Shown in pieces: positions 47,560-58,973 of a DNA stretch of 64,000 nucleotides. The DNA lies in NCBI GenBank assembly GCA_019914995.1, contig CM034127.1, forward strand, positions 4,340,001 through 4,404,000, read 5' to 3'. This DNA is from Acanthochlamys bracteata. Taxonomy: Eukaryota > Streptophyta > Magnoliopsida > Pandanales > Velloziaceae. Each line of letters starts with the position of its first letter. The first letter of the stretch is position 1. The translations under genes and the position numbers were made by a program. The notes under the pieces were generated by a model. The model was given only the letters and a program-made list of their open reading frames with translations. It was not told the DNA's origin and did not search any database.

Positions 47560-48076
47560 TATCAGAATTTAGTACTAGTTGCTTGATGGAAGTGCCCCAT
47601 GGTACAGAAAGTAAGTTCAATTTGTGTTGAGTTTGGTATAACATTTTATTCATGTTTATTGATGAAAGGAGTTTCCAGACATCCTGTTAACGCATGCATA
47701 TTGCTCTGTATAGTTGTCAACTTAAGGACCTTCTGTTAATAGCCTTTGTATCTGTATTGTCATCCTGGTCCTAGACTCCGGTGGTTATTTATTTGTAAGA
47801 ATAACATTGTCTTCTGGTATGCTTGTAAAATCATAGTGAAATTAATCAAATCTCGGTGCTCGTTGCCAAATTTCTATTTACTGCGAGCTTCATGTGATAC
47901 TCATGTAATAGTTTTTCTCTTTGATGATCAGGTTTATGTTGTCCCACACGGACATGTAGTTTATTTTGAATTGCATCAAGTACGTAGCCAAAAGGAAATC
48001 GACTGTTCTTCCTACTCCATCTACAGACTATGGTTTGGTTTTCTTGTGAGGAAGTTGCATTGTTGTTTCAAGCTAC
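47560..48076. other. 3' flank of the LRR gene
   Basis: Probable 3' UTR and intergenic DNA. The 145-codon plus-strand frame at 47746-48183 overlaps the antisense of the Kunitz pseudogene and has no family match. Confidence 0.4.
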
Positions 48077-48763
48077 CTTTGTTATTATACCTGTTCCTGA
48101 AAATGACAAGGAAGGTTCCCCAGACAAACGGAACCATCTCTTTCCTTCCAGGGATCACCATGCCCAAGTCTGCACATCCATGAACTTTGAAAGTACCACA
48201 GACAGCAACAGGGCAGAAGTAAATTGTGAGGAGTGCCTTTACCGTACTTGTGTGTCTTGAACCAGTTGTCCACTGTATTTGGCCGTGGTTTTCCCTTCAG
48301 CTCCAGCTAGTACAGCATATCGTACTCGGTATCAGGGTACTCATCTTGCTCTGTTAGCCTCCACACTGCCAACATGCTTTGGCAGTTGATGATAGTGCAG
48401 AGAAGGTGTTGTTGAGGTCTGTTAGTTGCTAGATGGTTTTGTCACTGGAATTCAAATAAGAAGGTGATGGGAAGTCCAGGATCATTTTTTTTGATGTATT
48501 GAGAGTTGAACTGGGGGCAGGTTGTGGCAGTGGACCTGGGTGGTATTACAGTCCTGTAGTGATAGTCTGCCACCAGTAGCAGGGAAGACGAAGACAATAT
48601 AATATCCTTAGCCGCTCTGCAATGGCTTTCCATCGGTGTCTCAGACTACTCGTTGTTAATTATCTGCATCGTACCGATGTTTATTATCTGCAGCGTTCAT
48701 CGGAGGGCAGAGCAGGAGGGATGAAAGTGATAAGAAGAAAAGAAGCAGCAGCTTCATGATCAT
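48077..48763 (-). pseudogene. Kunitz-type inhibitor (miraculin-like) pseudogene
   Basis: The minus strand starts with a signal-peptide-like MIMKLLLLFFLSLSSLLLC. It then has DTDGKPLQSG followed by a stop and GYYIVF, later GLPITF in another frame, then NTVDNWFK. Finally, in a third frame, come TIYFCPVAVCGTFKVHGCAD, LGMVIPG and FLVIFRNRYNNK. These are the conserved blocks of miraculin-like Kunitz inhibitors in the right order, separated by stops and at least two frameshifts. A TATAAAT lies on the minus strand about 60 bp upstream (48823-48829). It stands in tandem with the intact inhibitor gene at 49043-49672. Confidence 0.8.
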
Positions 48764-49042
48764 GGCTTTGTTCGACTTTGTAATGTGGTTGAATGATGGA
48801 GACAACGGAGTTTCTTGGCGAAATTTATAGGGAAGAAGATTTGTCTACGTATGTAGAATTCAACTTTGTGGTTGTTTTTTCATTCAAACCATGAGAAGTT
48901 ATGGTTTTCAAATGGAAGAAGATAATCCATGTTTAATAATATTTCATTCCACTCTTCTGTTGCTTCTTCTCTATTATAACCTAATGACATTATTCGTTTG
49001 AAACTAATGTAATAACAAGTACATGAACATGGAATTTCAGGC

Positions 49043-49672
49043 TTATACCTTCTTGAACATAACAGGAAATGGTTCACCATCAAACCCAAGCCAACTTTTC
49101 CCTCCTTCAACAAACACACCAACATCTCCACACAAAACCTTACACACACTACAAACACCAGGACAGAACACAAACTTGTAGTAGTTGTTCTCGAGCCTTT
49201 CAATCCTAAACCAATTGCTCACCGTCGTTAGTCCTGGTCTGCCGATAATCCCATTGGTCGCTATATACCGCCGACCAGTTATCTCATCGATGTTATCAAG
49301 TTTCCAAACATTCGTGGACTCCTTGCAGTAGTTAACTTTATCAACGTCGAAAAACACGTTCACGTCAGTTGATATCGTGATAGTTTTCGCTTTCTTGTCA
49401 ACAGGGAAGAAGACAAGTGGTTGCCCGGATTCGGTTCCGCTATTCTTCTGGCCAACGTAGAGATGAGGGCATGGTGATGTAGTGTTGCGTTTGTCAAGAA
49501 CAAGGCCACCACCTTGACCGTGATCGATGGCCGGAAGAATGTAGTACTGTTTATGAGACTGCAAGCTGTTGCCATCCGTGTCTAAGACAATATCGTCTGT
49601 CGCATTCGCTGCGATAGCGAAGAAGAAGAAGAACAGGGAGGAGAGTTCTAGTAGAAGAAGAAGGAGCTTCAT
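49043..49672 (-). CDS. Kunitz-type protease inhibitor, miraculin-like
   Basis: A single exon of 209 residues, the normal length and structure for the family. A signal peptide of about 24 residues (MKLLLLLLELSSLFFFFFAI..ANA) directs secretion or vacuolar sorting. The Kunitz (STI) signature follows as IVLDTDGNSLQSHKQYYIL, then CPHLYVGQ, the typical TVSNWFRIER, and FCPGVCSVCKVLCGDVGVF. The cysteines in CPH and NYC probably form the first disulfide, and FCPGVCSVCKVLC carries the second plus extra cysteines. Family members inhibit serine proteases or act as storage or defence proteins. The stretch where STI carries its reactive-site Arg is diverged, so inhibitory specificity cannot be predicted. 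The ATG at 49672 is the only one in frame before the signal peptide. Confidence 0.92.
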   Translation of the reverse strand: MKLLLLLLELSSLFFFFFAIAANATDDIVLDTDGNSLQSHKQYYILPAIDHGQGGGLVLDKRNTTSPCPHLYVGQKNSGTESGQPLVFFPVDKKAKTITISTDVNVFFDVDKVNYCKESTNVWKLDNIDEITGRRYIATNGIIGRPGLTTVSNWFRIERLENNYYKFVFCPGVCSVCKVLCGDVGVFVEGGKSWLGFDGEPFPVMFKKV

Positions 49673-49739
49673 GGTTTGCTAATGGATTTGAGAGTGAAGA
49701 TTGAAGAGAGTGATGACCAATTGTGTATCTATTTGTAGA

Positions 49740-51847
49740 GTATAAGAAAAGGGAAAAACTCGAACTTTGAATGAGAAGTTTATTGATCGAGTCAAAGATA
49801 AGATTACATGTGAGTGCGGCAATCTATTTCTCGCATGTTCATATTTCAGATTCTTCAGTCTTTAGTTGACCTTTGAAACTTGAAAGCTAATCTAGCTTGA
49901 TAGTTGAATCATAGACAAGCTTAGATCAACCAAAGAAATCATGAATAAGAGTAGATATGTAAACACATGAATGAATGCATAAGCCTTCTTCATCACTGAT
50001 GAATCAATTTATCGGAAATTGCATGCCATAGATAGTTTCCCGCTTGTTTATTTTACCGTAAGTGATTCAAAAATAACTTTTTTCACTTTTCCGGACTTTT
50101 TCATATTTAATTTTATAAAATTTTTTCTAACAACTCACTTTTCAAAAACTCAAACTCCAATCAATAATGCTCTTTCTGAAAGTATTGCTTTTTTCATTGA
50201 GATGGTTAAAAGAATGTTGAACTAGATAATATATTTTAAGTATAGGGAATTACTTTTTACGCGATTCTGATAAGTAATCCTTTTCTTGAGAAACCAGCTT
50301 TAGCAACTATTTTTAAATCAGATGAAGATGAAGAGCACGCCGGCGATAGGACCGGCTGTAGCTGAATTATAGCTCTCTGAAGCCATAAGCAGCTTTCTCA
50401 TCTATTCAAAAAAAAAAAAAAAAACGAACTTCTGAAAATCTCTAGTTATTCCTCCTGCATGCACGAGGAATTCTTCTTGCAAATCTCAATTTGTCCCGCG
50501 AGAAGTTTCTGATACATTTGCCCCCCAACATTACTGCAAGTTCAATATTAAACCTGCATGTTAACACTCAATACCAATCAACCCAGAAGTTAAAAATCAT
50601 TCAAGTGTTCACTATGCTCGCAGACGCCATTAAGGAAACCATCTGCATTTTTCCGTATTCATATTATTAATAACGAATTGACAGAACAATGTGTATAGAA
50701 ATAACTGGATTAGACATACCCTCATTAGAAACAAAACAAAATAAGAAGAAGTACATTTTCTCAAGTCGGAAGACACGGTAAACAGACAAAGAGGGTTACA
50801 AACAGAAGCAAGGAAGATTTGTAGGTAACTTGTCAGGTTGGAAGATGATTTTGCTGCAAGTGTGGAAGCTAAAATATTGGCATGAAGTTGATGAAGATCA
50901 CGAAGAAGTTGGAACTGTTGAGTTTGATCTTCAAGCTGAAATTTGCTTGAACAGCAGTTGGAAGAGTGTTGATGAGTTGGGCATTGTTTGCGGGGACGAA
51001 CTATTCTACGGCTCTCTCTGTTGATGAATTCTCGTCGCTGAAAGAGGAATTTGTGTTTATTTAGCTGATGATCATTGGCAAAACTTTAGTGCGACTTTTA
51101 ATCCTCAGGACAAAGAAGCTCGTGAATTGGGAGCATACAACTTAATGAGACACATGAAAAATTGGGCCATTATCTTATGCAAATGACCACCTTTCAAGGT
51201 TTCTTCCTCGTAATATGGTTCAAGCTATCTCCATATTAATGAAAAAATTATAAACTAGATAAGAGTTTGTAATTTTCTTATGTATACCACCTCTTGTGTG
51301 ATTGATTGGAACCTCGTTAGGTGTTTGGTGGTCTTATTTGTTGCTATGTTGATTTCTGCATAAGATTTGCTCCTGTTAGCATAACAAGTTATCATCAATC
51401 TGCAGAGCAAAGTCTGCAAACAATTATAAGAACTAGGAGTTTGCATGTTGATTCTTTGTTGCTATGGCTTTTCAGATAGCATTTCGAAAGTGGTTCATTC
51501 AACTTTCTGACAAAAGTAATTCATAGCGAGTCTAGGATTTTCAAGATCAACTCCATGAAACTTATACAAGAACCTGCTTCTTCATACGGTACAGTCGAGC
51601 ATTCTTAAAGCATTGTATAGAATCTGATACAATATTTTGAAAACTTAAAAAGCTACTTCCTTTACATTAACCTACATTTATTTTGCAGAGCTTATTACTG
51701 ACAAAATAAAGATGAAAAAATAGTAATTTGTATACACATTAACCAATTCGCTAGTAGTAAGAATGGACTTTAAGTTCTCCTTGCCAGAGCCAAAATTAAT
51801 CCAGAAGGAAGAAGGCCTAGCTTTTGTACAGAGATAATATGTGGCAA
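49740..51847. other. Intergenic region between the Kunitz inhibitor and MYB genes
   Basis: No intact gene recognised. It holds a 17-base A run (50408-50424), a terminal-exon-like minus-strand frame (50446-50533) and the presumed MYB 3' flank. A plus-strand frame at 50830-51024 looks partly protein-like (TVEFDLQAEICLNSSWKSV) without a family match. Confidence 0.4.
50446..50533 (-). other. Terminal-exon-like frame, unidentified
   Basis: After an acceptor-like TTGCAG the minus strand encodes NVGGQMYQKLLAGQIEICKK, then NSSCMQEE and a stop. The composition is protein-like, but no upstream exon was joined to it. It could be the last exon of an unrecognised or broken gene. Confidence 0.25.
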
Positions 51848-54800
51848 TCACCTTTGAGCTGCTGTATTTGGAGGCATTGGATATGCCATGGTAGGATGGT
51901 TCATTGGTGCCCCAGGAACCATAGCTCCAGGAATTGGGTATACCATATGTGATGAGGGTGAAAGAACTGGAGTACCAACTGCTGGTTTTCCAATAGCCGT
52001 GCCATACATCCCCACTCCAGCTGTAGTAATTGTGGTATGTGCAGGATTTTTAGAAGCTTTGCTCCCATTGGTTGCTACACCAGATTGACCAGTGATCGGG
52101 GATTGAGGTGCTGAAGCATCTCCATTTCCCACGCTTGTGATATCATGTATGCTCGACCTCCTCCTATCCTTGTTCATTGAGTTTAAACGTATAAAGTACT
52201 TCTGTGCATGGCTTGCAACTTGTGTTGGTGTCCTTGTTACCACAAAATTCCTTGATATGCTCCGCCAATCACCTTTGCCATATTTATCAAGCCCAAGAAG
52301 AAATTGCCTGTTCTAGTGGAAGAATTTCATCAAGAAGTGAAATAATAAAGCTCAAACAAGCAACTTTTATATCTTTGCACTTCCATAATAAGATATCAAA
52401 GTGAAAAAAATAGAGACAAAATAGCAAAGTGATGAAAATGGGGAATCAATTTTGACGAGGAAAACAATTAGCTGTTGCTATAGAATGGTGAGATCATATT
52501 ATTATCAAGCAATGCTAGAGATGGGAGCACAATTAATGTCAGGAGTCTGAAAAATGTCATTCTTCATTCTATGCAAAAACCTGTTTTTTAACTAAACAGC
52601 TTAAACACCAAAACTTAGAACTTATGCTTCACATCAGAGATGCTCGGAGAGATACGCACCTAAAGACCAACTAATAAAGCCATAAAGGCTTCACATTTGC
52701 TTTTCCAACTATTTACATTACACACCATGTTGCCCACCTATATAAACCCACAAACATGCTAGGGAATATAATCATCAACCAAAATTCATAATTTCAATTT
52801 GATTCAAGAAGATTGTTACCTTGATCATATGGAAGTGGTATTGGCAGTCAACATGTGGAAAATCGTAAAGAATGCCTATGCGGACATCAGTTGTTATCAA
52901 CACTCAAAGATCCCATTACTTGAGCATAATATTGATGTGATACTCAATATATCCTGACTAACATTTCATTGCAAGCACAGTCAGTACCATCTTCTCTATG
53001 TTGAAAACCACCACCATCATCAACTTCACCACCACCACCGTTATAGTTAATCACCAAATGTTTGACTAATCATTAGTTGACACCAATAAGACTGTTCCAC
53101 TAATTAGTCTAACCTGTCATGAGTTGCATAGGAATTTCAGCTTATTAATGCCAGATATAAAGCACTGGAGCCATGGTGGTTTTGCTTCCACATATGCTAG
53201 TCCGTTAAAAGGACAGCAACTCATGTATCAAACTAATGGAGACACATGGGGCATACACAAAGGCCAGCATCCCAACATAACTGCATACATAGTTGTGGTG
53301 GCCTCTAGCAAATCTCAGCTCATTAATGCAAGAAAGTGAATTTTCTACGAGCTTGAAACATGTCCATGATTTGAACTTGTTATGTCAGTTCACTAGGCCT
53401 TGTTCAGATCTTACAAATACCCTGAACATTTACATTAGGCAACTTTGATTTCATGAAACAAAATCTTTTTATACTGAAAAATGGCCTAATATCACTTGAC
53501 TAATAAAATTATTTTGCCTGCAAACATTTAGAGTGAATTGGCATATTCAGGCAAATTATGACAATGGTTTGATTCTTGTCATATATTTGATTTCATAAAC
53601 AAAGTAGCCACCCTATTTTACATCTTAGGCTAAAAAAAAAAGGCCACTTTCTAGGGTTTCTCCCAAATCAGAACTGATGTATCCATCATTGCTGCAGTTT
53701 AAATGATGGCTTCTTTATCTTGCATCAACATTCTACACTATGGAAACTGCTACTAAAGTTCTCCCATAACCTCTCATGGTATAAGATTCAGATACGTCTT
53801 CAAAAACCAAAAAGGACAGTGATTCTTAAAAGCCCACTTCACAGAAGAACAGCCGACTCTAGCTGTTAACATAAGGGCACTAGCAAAACAGTGAATTCCC
53901 TATAGTTGATAGTATGATGAGGTAGCTTGTGTAGGAACAATGAGAATTTAACTCATCACGATGGAAAGAAAAGAAGCCAAGTGCCTTCGCCATCCATTAA
54001 CTAAAGTAGCAGTCTAACAGTGTCAACATCTTCTTCCTAGCAGCTATAACTCAACAGAAAATTAAACCTTTTTGCTGTCCACTTACAGGCACACTTAAAA
54101 GTGACTATGTAGTCATATTACTTTGGAACTTTGCAGTCAAATGAAAAACAGAGGAATAACAAAATAGCTCAAGTGAGATGCATTATAAGAAACAAGTATG
54201 TTAAAAATACTTGTATAAGTTTAAAAATATATCAATAAGTTCTTCAAGATGAATTAGCAAGTTCAAGCAGGAATTAAACTCCATAAAAAGAACAAAAAGA
54301 GATTCTGAAATTGTTTTCTAGGTATGGGCTAAAGGTTACATGGGTCCTTGACCACTAAGGAGGCTCTATTGAAAAAGAAATGTTCAATGACGAAACCGTG
54401 GATGGCTTCTTTTCTTAAGTAATGGAAATTGGCAATCGTATGGCACTCTCCATGACTAACTATATCAGCTACTATTCTTAAAGAAGTGCTAAAAACATAA
54501 ACTACAACATATCATTTCATGTTAAGAAGCCCATTCCACTATTGTAGTGTAAATTACAAAGTTCAGTTGTGTCTCCATCTGCTACCCTTAGGAAGGGGAG
54601 TGAACTATTGCATGAACTTCATCAAAAAAAGGCTACAACAAGATAGTTACGAAGGTGCTAACAGTTAACGAACATCGGCATTCACAACAAACCTATTCAA
54701 TCTGTGAGTAAATAGATGCAAATCAATATAAGTGAGCCTTGAAGACTCATCCTAAACAACTGCTTCATTAAGAAAACAAATAGCATACCAATAGAGCTTT

Positions 54801-55497
54801 GCAGCCATATTCTAGTTTAATATAGAAAAAATGCAGTTTTGAAGTTTTGAAAGGCAACAAACAAAGTTGAGGGCATGCCTATTCTAGGTAATTAGAAACC
54901 AAAACTTGTGGTAGAAAAATGGTTGTGCAAACAACAATGACAAGGTTAATAAATGAGATCTACCAAAATTTTGAAACTACTAGATCTCCTCGTAATTTTA
55001 TTTGCGTCACTAATCTTAACTCTTAAGCGATTAGCTAAAGAACTGAATAACCATATAAACAAGAGAAAACCAAAAGTTGCAGATTGCATGAAGCAAGACC
55101 ATCATGTAAATTCAGGTAAATTTAATGGCAAAAGCTTAAGGCCACGCCACCTGTGTTCCTCCTCAGTCCAAGCAACCCCCTTTCGTCGTTCCTGGTCCGA
55201 CCTCGATCCTTTGCCACCATGATGGGAATCACTTTTCTTGCTGCTCCCCACTTCGTTAGCATCCATAGAAACATAGTTGGGCAGAGTCACACGGCCAGTT
55301 TCAATACTTTCAATATCTTCTACTAAGAGCTGGTAGTGTTCCTTGATGTCATCTATTGTCTTCCCAGGCACAGCTGCAGCAATATGCTCCCACCTCTTTT
55401 CATCATCCTCTGCAAATTCCGCTATGGCGTTTTCAAATGCCTTCTCTTGCTCCCATGTCCAGGCAGAGCTACTGGTGCTTTCTTCCATAGCCATCAT
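51848..55497 (-). CDS. SHAQKY-type MYB transcription factor, SRM1/DIVARICATA-like, 2 exons
   Basis: Minus-strand exons 55151-55497 and 51848-52307 give 268 residues. The first SANT/MYB repeat (about 12-62) reads [16 protein letters not shown] and later [20 protein letters not shown]. The second (about 107-155) has [30 protein letters not shown] and VASHAQKY, the diagnostic motif of DIV/RADIALIS-related R-R type factors. After [18 protein letters not shown] comes a Pro/Gly/Thr-rich tail ending in QR, as in Arabidopsis SRM1 (ending HR). SRM1 activates stress- and ABA-related genes; that role here is by homology. The intron (2,843 bp) splits the Arg after EEH in phase 2. Start choice: ATG at 55497, with alternatives at 55494 and 55488. 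Confidence 0.93.
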
Positions 55498-56122
55498 AGA
55501 TTACCACATACAACAGAAGAACACAACGAAGTTCTCCTTCAACCTGATCTATTCCCAAATTTAAACAAGAAGAAATATTTCACTCAGAAGCTGTCGCAAA
55601 ATTCGATTTTTCCCACACACCCTAACAATACACTCCAATTAATCCACTTGGAAGCTGAAACTTCAAAAGAAAAATTCAGGAATGGGGAAGTGGCAGTGGT
55701 GGCGGATGGGAGGAAGAACCGAGAAAAATCAATAAAGATAAATATACAGAGAAGTACAGAATCTGGGATTGCTGACTCAATAATGAGATGGAGTTAGATT
55801 CAAGAGGGTGGTTGATGGTGGATTAAATTGAAACCGATGGTGAAAAAATTAGGGTTTTGTTGGAGGGGGAAAGCAGTGCAAACTGACAACGAAGAAGAAG
55901 CGAGATTTTATGTTGAGTCAGTATGCCAAACTCAGGCTCTTTTTTTTCTCTTTCGAAGCAAACCAAAAAAAAACTTTTCAACCAGAAGAACTCTTCCAGT
56001 AAAATCCCACTACTGAAAACGAAATGCGAATTCTTTTCTAGCTGCTCTAGAAACTTCAGTGAGCAGTAAAATTAGTCAAGGCATTCCATTTTCAAAATAG
56101 TTCGAGCTAATGAAAAAAGACA
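55498..56122. promoter_or_regulatory. Probable 5' UTR and promoter of the MYB gene
   Basis: Upstream of the MYB ATG on the minus strand. It contains a telo-box-like AAACCCTA (complement TAGGGTTT near 55849) and A/T-rich sequence. The 153-codon plus-strand frame here (55336-55797) is antisense to the MYB exon and not a gene. Confidence 0.35.
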
Positions 56123-56149
56123 AGAGAGAGAGAGAGAGAGAGAGAGAGA
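56123..56149. repeat. GA dinucleotide microsatellite
   Basis: About 13 AG units, roughly 630 bp upstream of the MYB start. GA repeats near plant promoters can bind BPC/GAGA factors; no evidence here beyond position. Confidence 0.9.
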
Positions 56150-56756
56150 CATCGAGAGTGACTGTCTTCTTCTTCTTTACTCTTTTTCGAAACCAATCAC
56201 TGTTTAAAAAAACAAAAAACCAAAGATCCAACTTTTCTGCCACTGGCAACCCTGTTCTGCTTGCTCTGGTAAACCATAAATTAAGCTCCCCATTGTTTGA
56301 TTGATTAAAATGGAAGAAATCTTGCTTTTCTTTGGGTTCTTTGTAAAGAAAGAAAGAAGTAGTAGAATTACAGAGAAAGAGTTAATTGACAGTCATTTAA
56401 AGGACTTGACGAAAAGTCATGCTTGTTAAATGAAAAGTCGAATTGAAAACTGAAAAGTCGTATGTAGAGCGAATTCCGGCGCCGGATTTAATTAGTAGAT
56501 AAACATAAATAACAACAACAATAATATAAAATTTTGATAGAAAATTCTAATATTTAACTTGTGTAAAATGTACATCAAAATTATATAGGTTTGGTTGAAT
56601 GAATATTATCATTAAATATTTCTTGTTCTTTGTCCTACGTATAAAAACATGTAACATGTGACCACACCGAAGTGGATTCTTTGAAGTCCGTACTTGATCC
56701 ATTCAAATTTCCGTTTTACTTGCTTATGTATATGTTTCGGAACAAATTCTTTTACG

Positions 56757-56875
56757 ACTGTTTGAACCATGAATCAAATCAAATTTTTTTTGTTGCAAAC
56801 TTGAATTTGGAAACTTTAATCACTGTTTGAACCATGTATCAAATCAAAATGATTTTTGTTTCACACTTGAATTCG
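56757..56875. repeat. Tandem duplication, period 65
   Basis: ACTGTTTGAACCATGAATCA starts a unit at 56757 that recurs at 56822 with substitutions (ATGTATCA). Both copies contain AAATCAAA and ACTTGAATT. Non-coding. Confidence 0.75.
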
Positions 56876-57148
56876 GGCCAAATTCAAGCGTACAACAAAC
56901 GGAACTTTTCCTCTTCCCCAGCCCTTAGGAGCTTGTACTACCACCAGGTTTCGTACTCAATTTCTGGAACCATGTATGACGCAACACAAATAAATGAGGG
57001 TATGAAGAAATTGCAAAATTTACTGGAGCAAATTCGGTATATCATATACATGTTGATTGGATAAAGTCATGATTGATGTATGAATGAGCAAATCAGCAGC
57101 AAAGCAAGCCGCAATTATTAATGCATAAAAAACCTTATCCAACAATAA

Positions 57149-57319
57149 TTAGTAGACCCATAGACATGGCGGATTTGCTCCGCAAACACATGCAATGCTC
57201 TTACGCAAGACCATTCTACTTTGTCCAGGTCCCCCAACAAAATTTGCATACACAGATGATACATACACCTTAACAGAATCTGCACACACTGCTTTAGTAG
57301 TTGCGGCGGCCGTGTTCAT
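57149..57319 (-). CDS. Hypothetical small cysteine-containing ORF, uncertain
   Basis: A 56-codon minus-strand frame from ATG 57319 to TAA 57149. It starts MNTAAATTKAVCADSVKVYV and ends SIACVCGANPPCLWVY, with four cysteines. The same frame is open upstream to a stop about 16 codons earlier, directly after an acceptor-like GCAG, so it might instead be a terminal exon. It is not recognised. A GCGGAGCAAATCCGC mini-hairpin lies inside. It could be chance; codon composition is less AT-rich than the surroundings. Confidence 0.2.
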   Translation of the reverse strand: MNTAAATTKAVCADSVKVYVSSVYANFVGGPGQSRMVLRKSIACVCGANPPCLWVY

Positions 57320-58973
57320 ATTGATGCCAGTACATAGACATACAAGAATGTGACCAGGCTACTGCATATTGAGATATTAAGTACATAAGGTAAACAAATA
57401 CAGAACTTTTTTTTTTGTTCACAGAGCACATAATCTACACGGAATGTGAAGAAACCTTTGTCACTCAGCTGCTCAAGCAAGAACTCTTGTCTTCAAGCAC
57501 CTGGAGAAGACCCTCTATCAAATAAAATCATATTGGATTACAACAATTGTATTATGATTATTGAAAATGAGATTCAGGCAATAATCGTTAGCATTGCAAG
57601 ATTCTTCCAGCAATTTGTTGGTATTTTTAATTGAAAACTCCTCTGAACACTATTATCATGCTCCGGCATCAGTTAGTTCAAGACACAAACTAATAGTCAA
57701 TCTACATCTTCATGTTGATACAAAATACCTTTGGAGCAAGGATCAAGCCTTTACAGCATAAGTTCCAGCGTCTTACAAGTAATACCAGGATCAAAGTCGA
57801 ATAAAATAAACATATATTATACAGAATTGAAAATTTCATCAGCATAAGTACTAAAGTATATATTTTTAGGCTTCAGAAAGTCAACAACTAGTTGCACAGC
57901 ATCAACTCAAAGAAAAATACTTAGCATTAGATTTCTAGATCCACATGCAAATTTGTAAAAATTTCATCCACAGACCTTGGAGGAATTCATGGTTGGAGAA
58001 AAATATGAAATTTGTGACTCTAAGAATATAAAAATGACAAGTTCAGTAACATAAACCAAATGCCTATAAGTGATGCAATAAGAAAAAGGAGCCCATTAAA
58101 GCATGGAAAAGCAAGTTTTTTTAACTTGAAAGAACCTAAACCAGATGGCAGTCAGATGCAGAACAGATACACCAAAGATGTTAGATATCCTACATATACA
58201 CAGAAGCAACCCAACAATCAAAACTGGGTAACAGAACCTATGTCAAACTGTGCCACTTATCCAAACAAACTGTGCCACTTGATCCAAACACACGTCACGA
58301 AGACAATATTGCAGCAGAGTTTGCAAGGGTCGTAAAAGAAAAGAAACGTATGATCTTTTGTTCTGACTAGCCTACATATTAAGTCGTTCATGCTGAACTA
58401 GTATGAGTTTAGCTTCATATATCATGACAATTTGCTAAATAGTGTTGATAAAAATGGAAACTTTCAGCATCTTCAGAAGTTCCCAGCACATGTCCTGCAA
58501 AGTATAATTATGGTGGAGGACTAGTTTTAAGAAATGTTTTGATGATCCACTTTCAGAGTGGTCTGCAATGAATGAGAAAGACCAATTGTAGTTAAAAGGT
58601 AACATCATAAATTTCGTTTAATTAAATACATCTTCTCATGTTTCTCAATTAAAAATCTGGAAGCAAACAAATAAACTAAGGCCAACAAAGGTACTGATTG
58701 CATCTAATAGGCATATCTTTTAAGCTATTAAATTATTCTAATGTCATAAAAGTTACCTGTCACTTCCATCGAATCAACTGTCAGAAGCATCAACCAATGA
58801 TTCACCTTAACAAGAACATAATCATATATCAGAAGAACGGAACGCACAATTCAATAAGCACCTTTAAGAGCTACCAGACAAGTCTCAGGACAGGCTATAC
58901 TACGCGTGGACTCCAGCAGCTATAAGCTTAAATTATGACAAATTCAGTTGGATAGCTCATCCAGTCTCATGCA
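57320..58973. other. Intergenic region downstream of DNA ligase 1
   Basis: Probable ligase 3' UTR close to 58973, then AT-rich non-coding DNA. A 91-codon plus-strand frame at 58060-58335 has no recognised features. Confidence 0.4.

Noticed and set aside
47746-48183. 145-codon plus-strand frame beside the LRR gene
   Set aside because: Runs through the LRR 3' flank and the antisense of the Kunitz pseudogene.
55336-55797. 153-codon plus-strand frame
   Set aside because: Overlaps the MYB first exon in antisense and its 5' UTR; no domain and poor composition.
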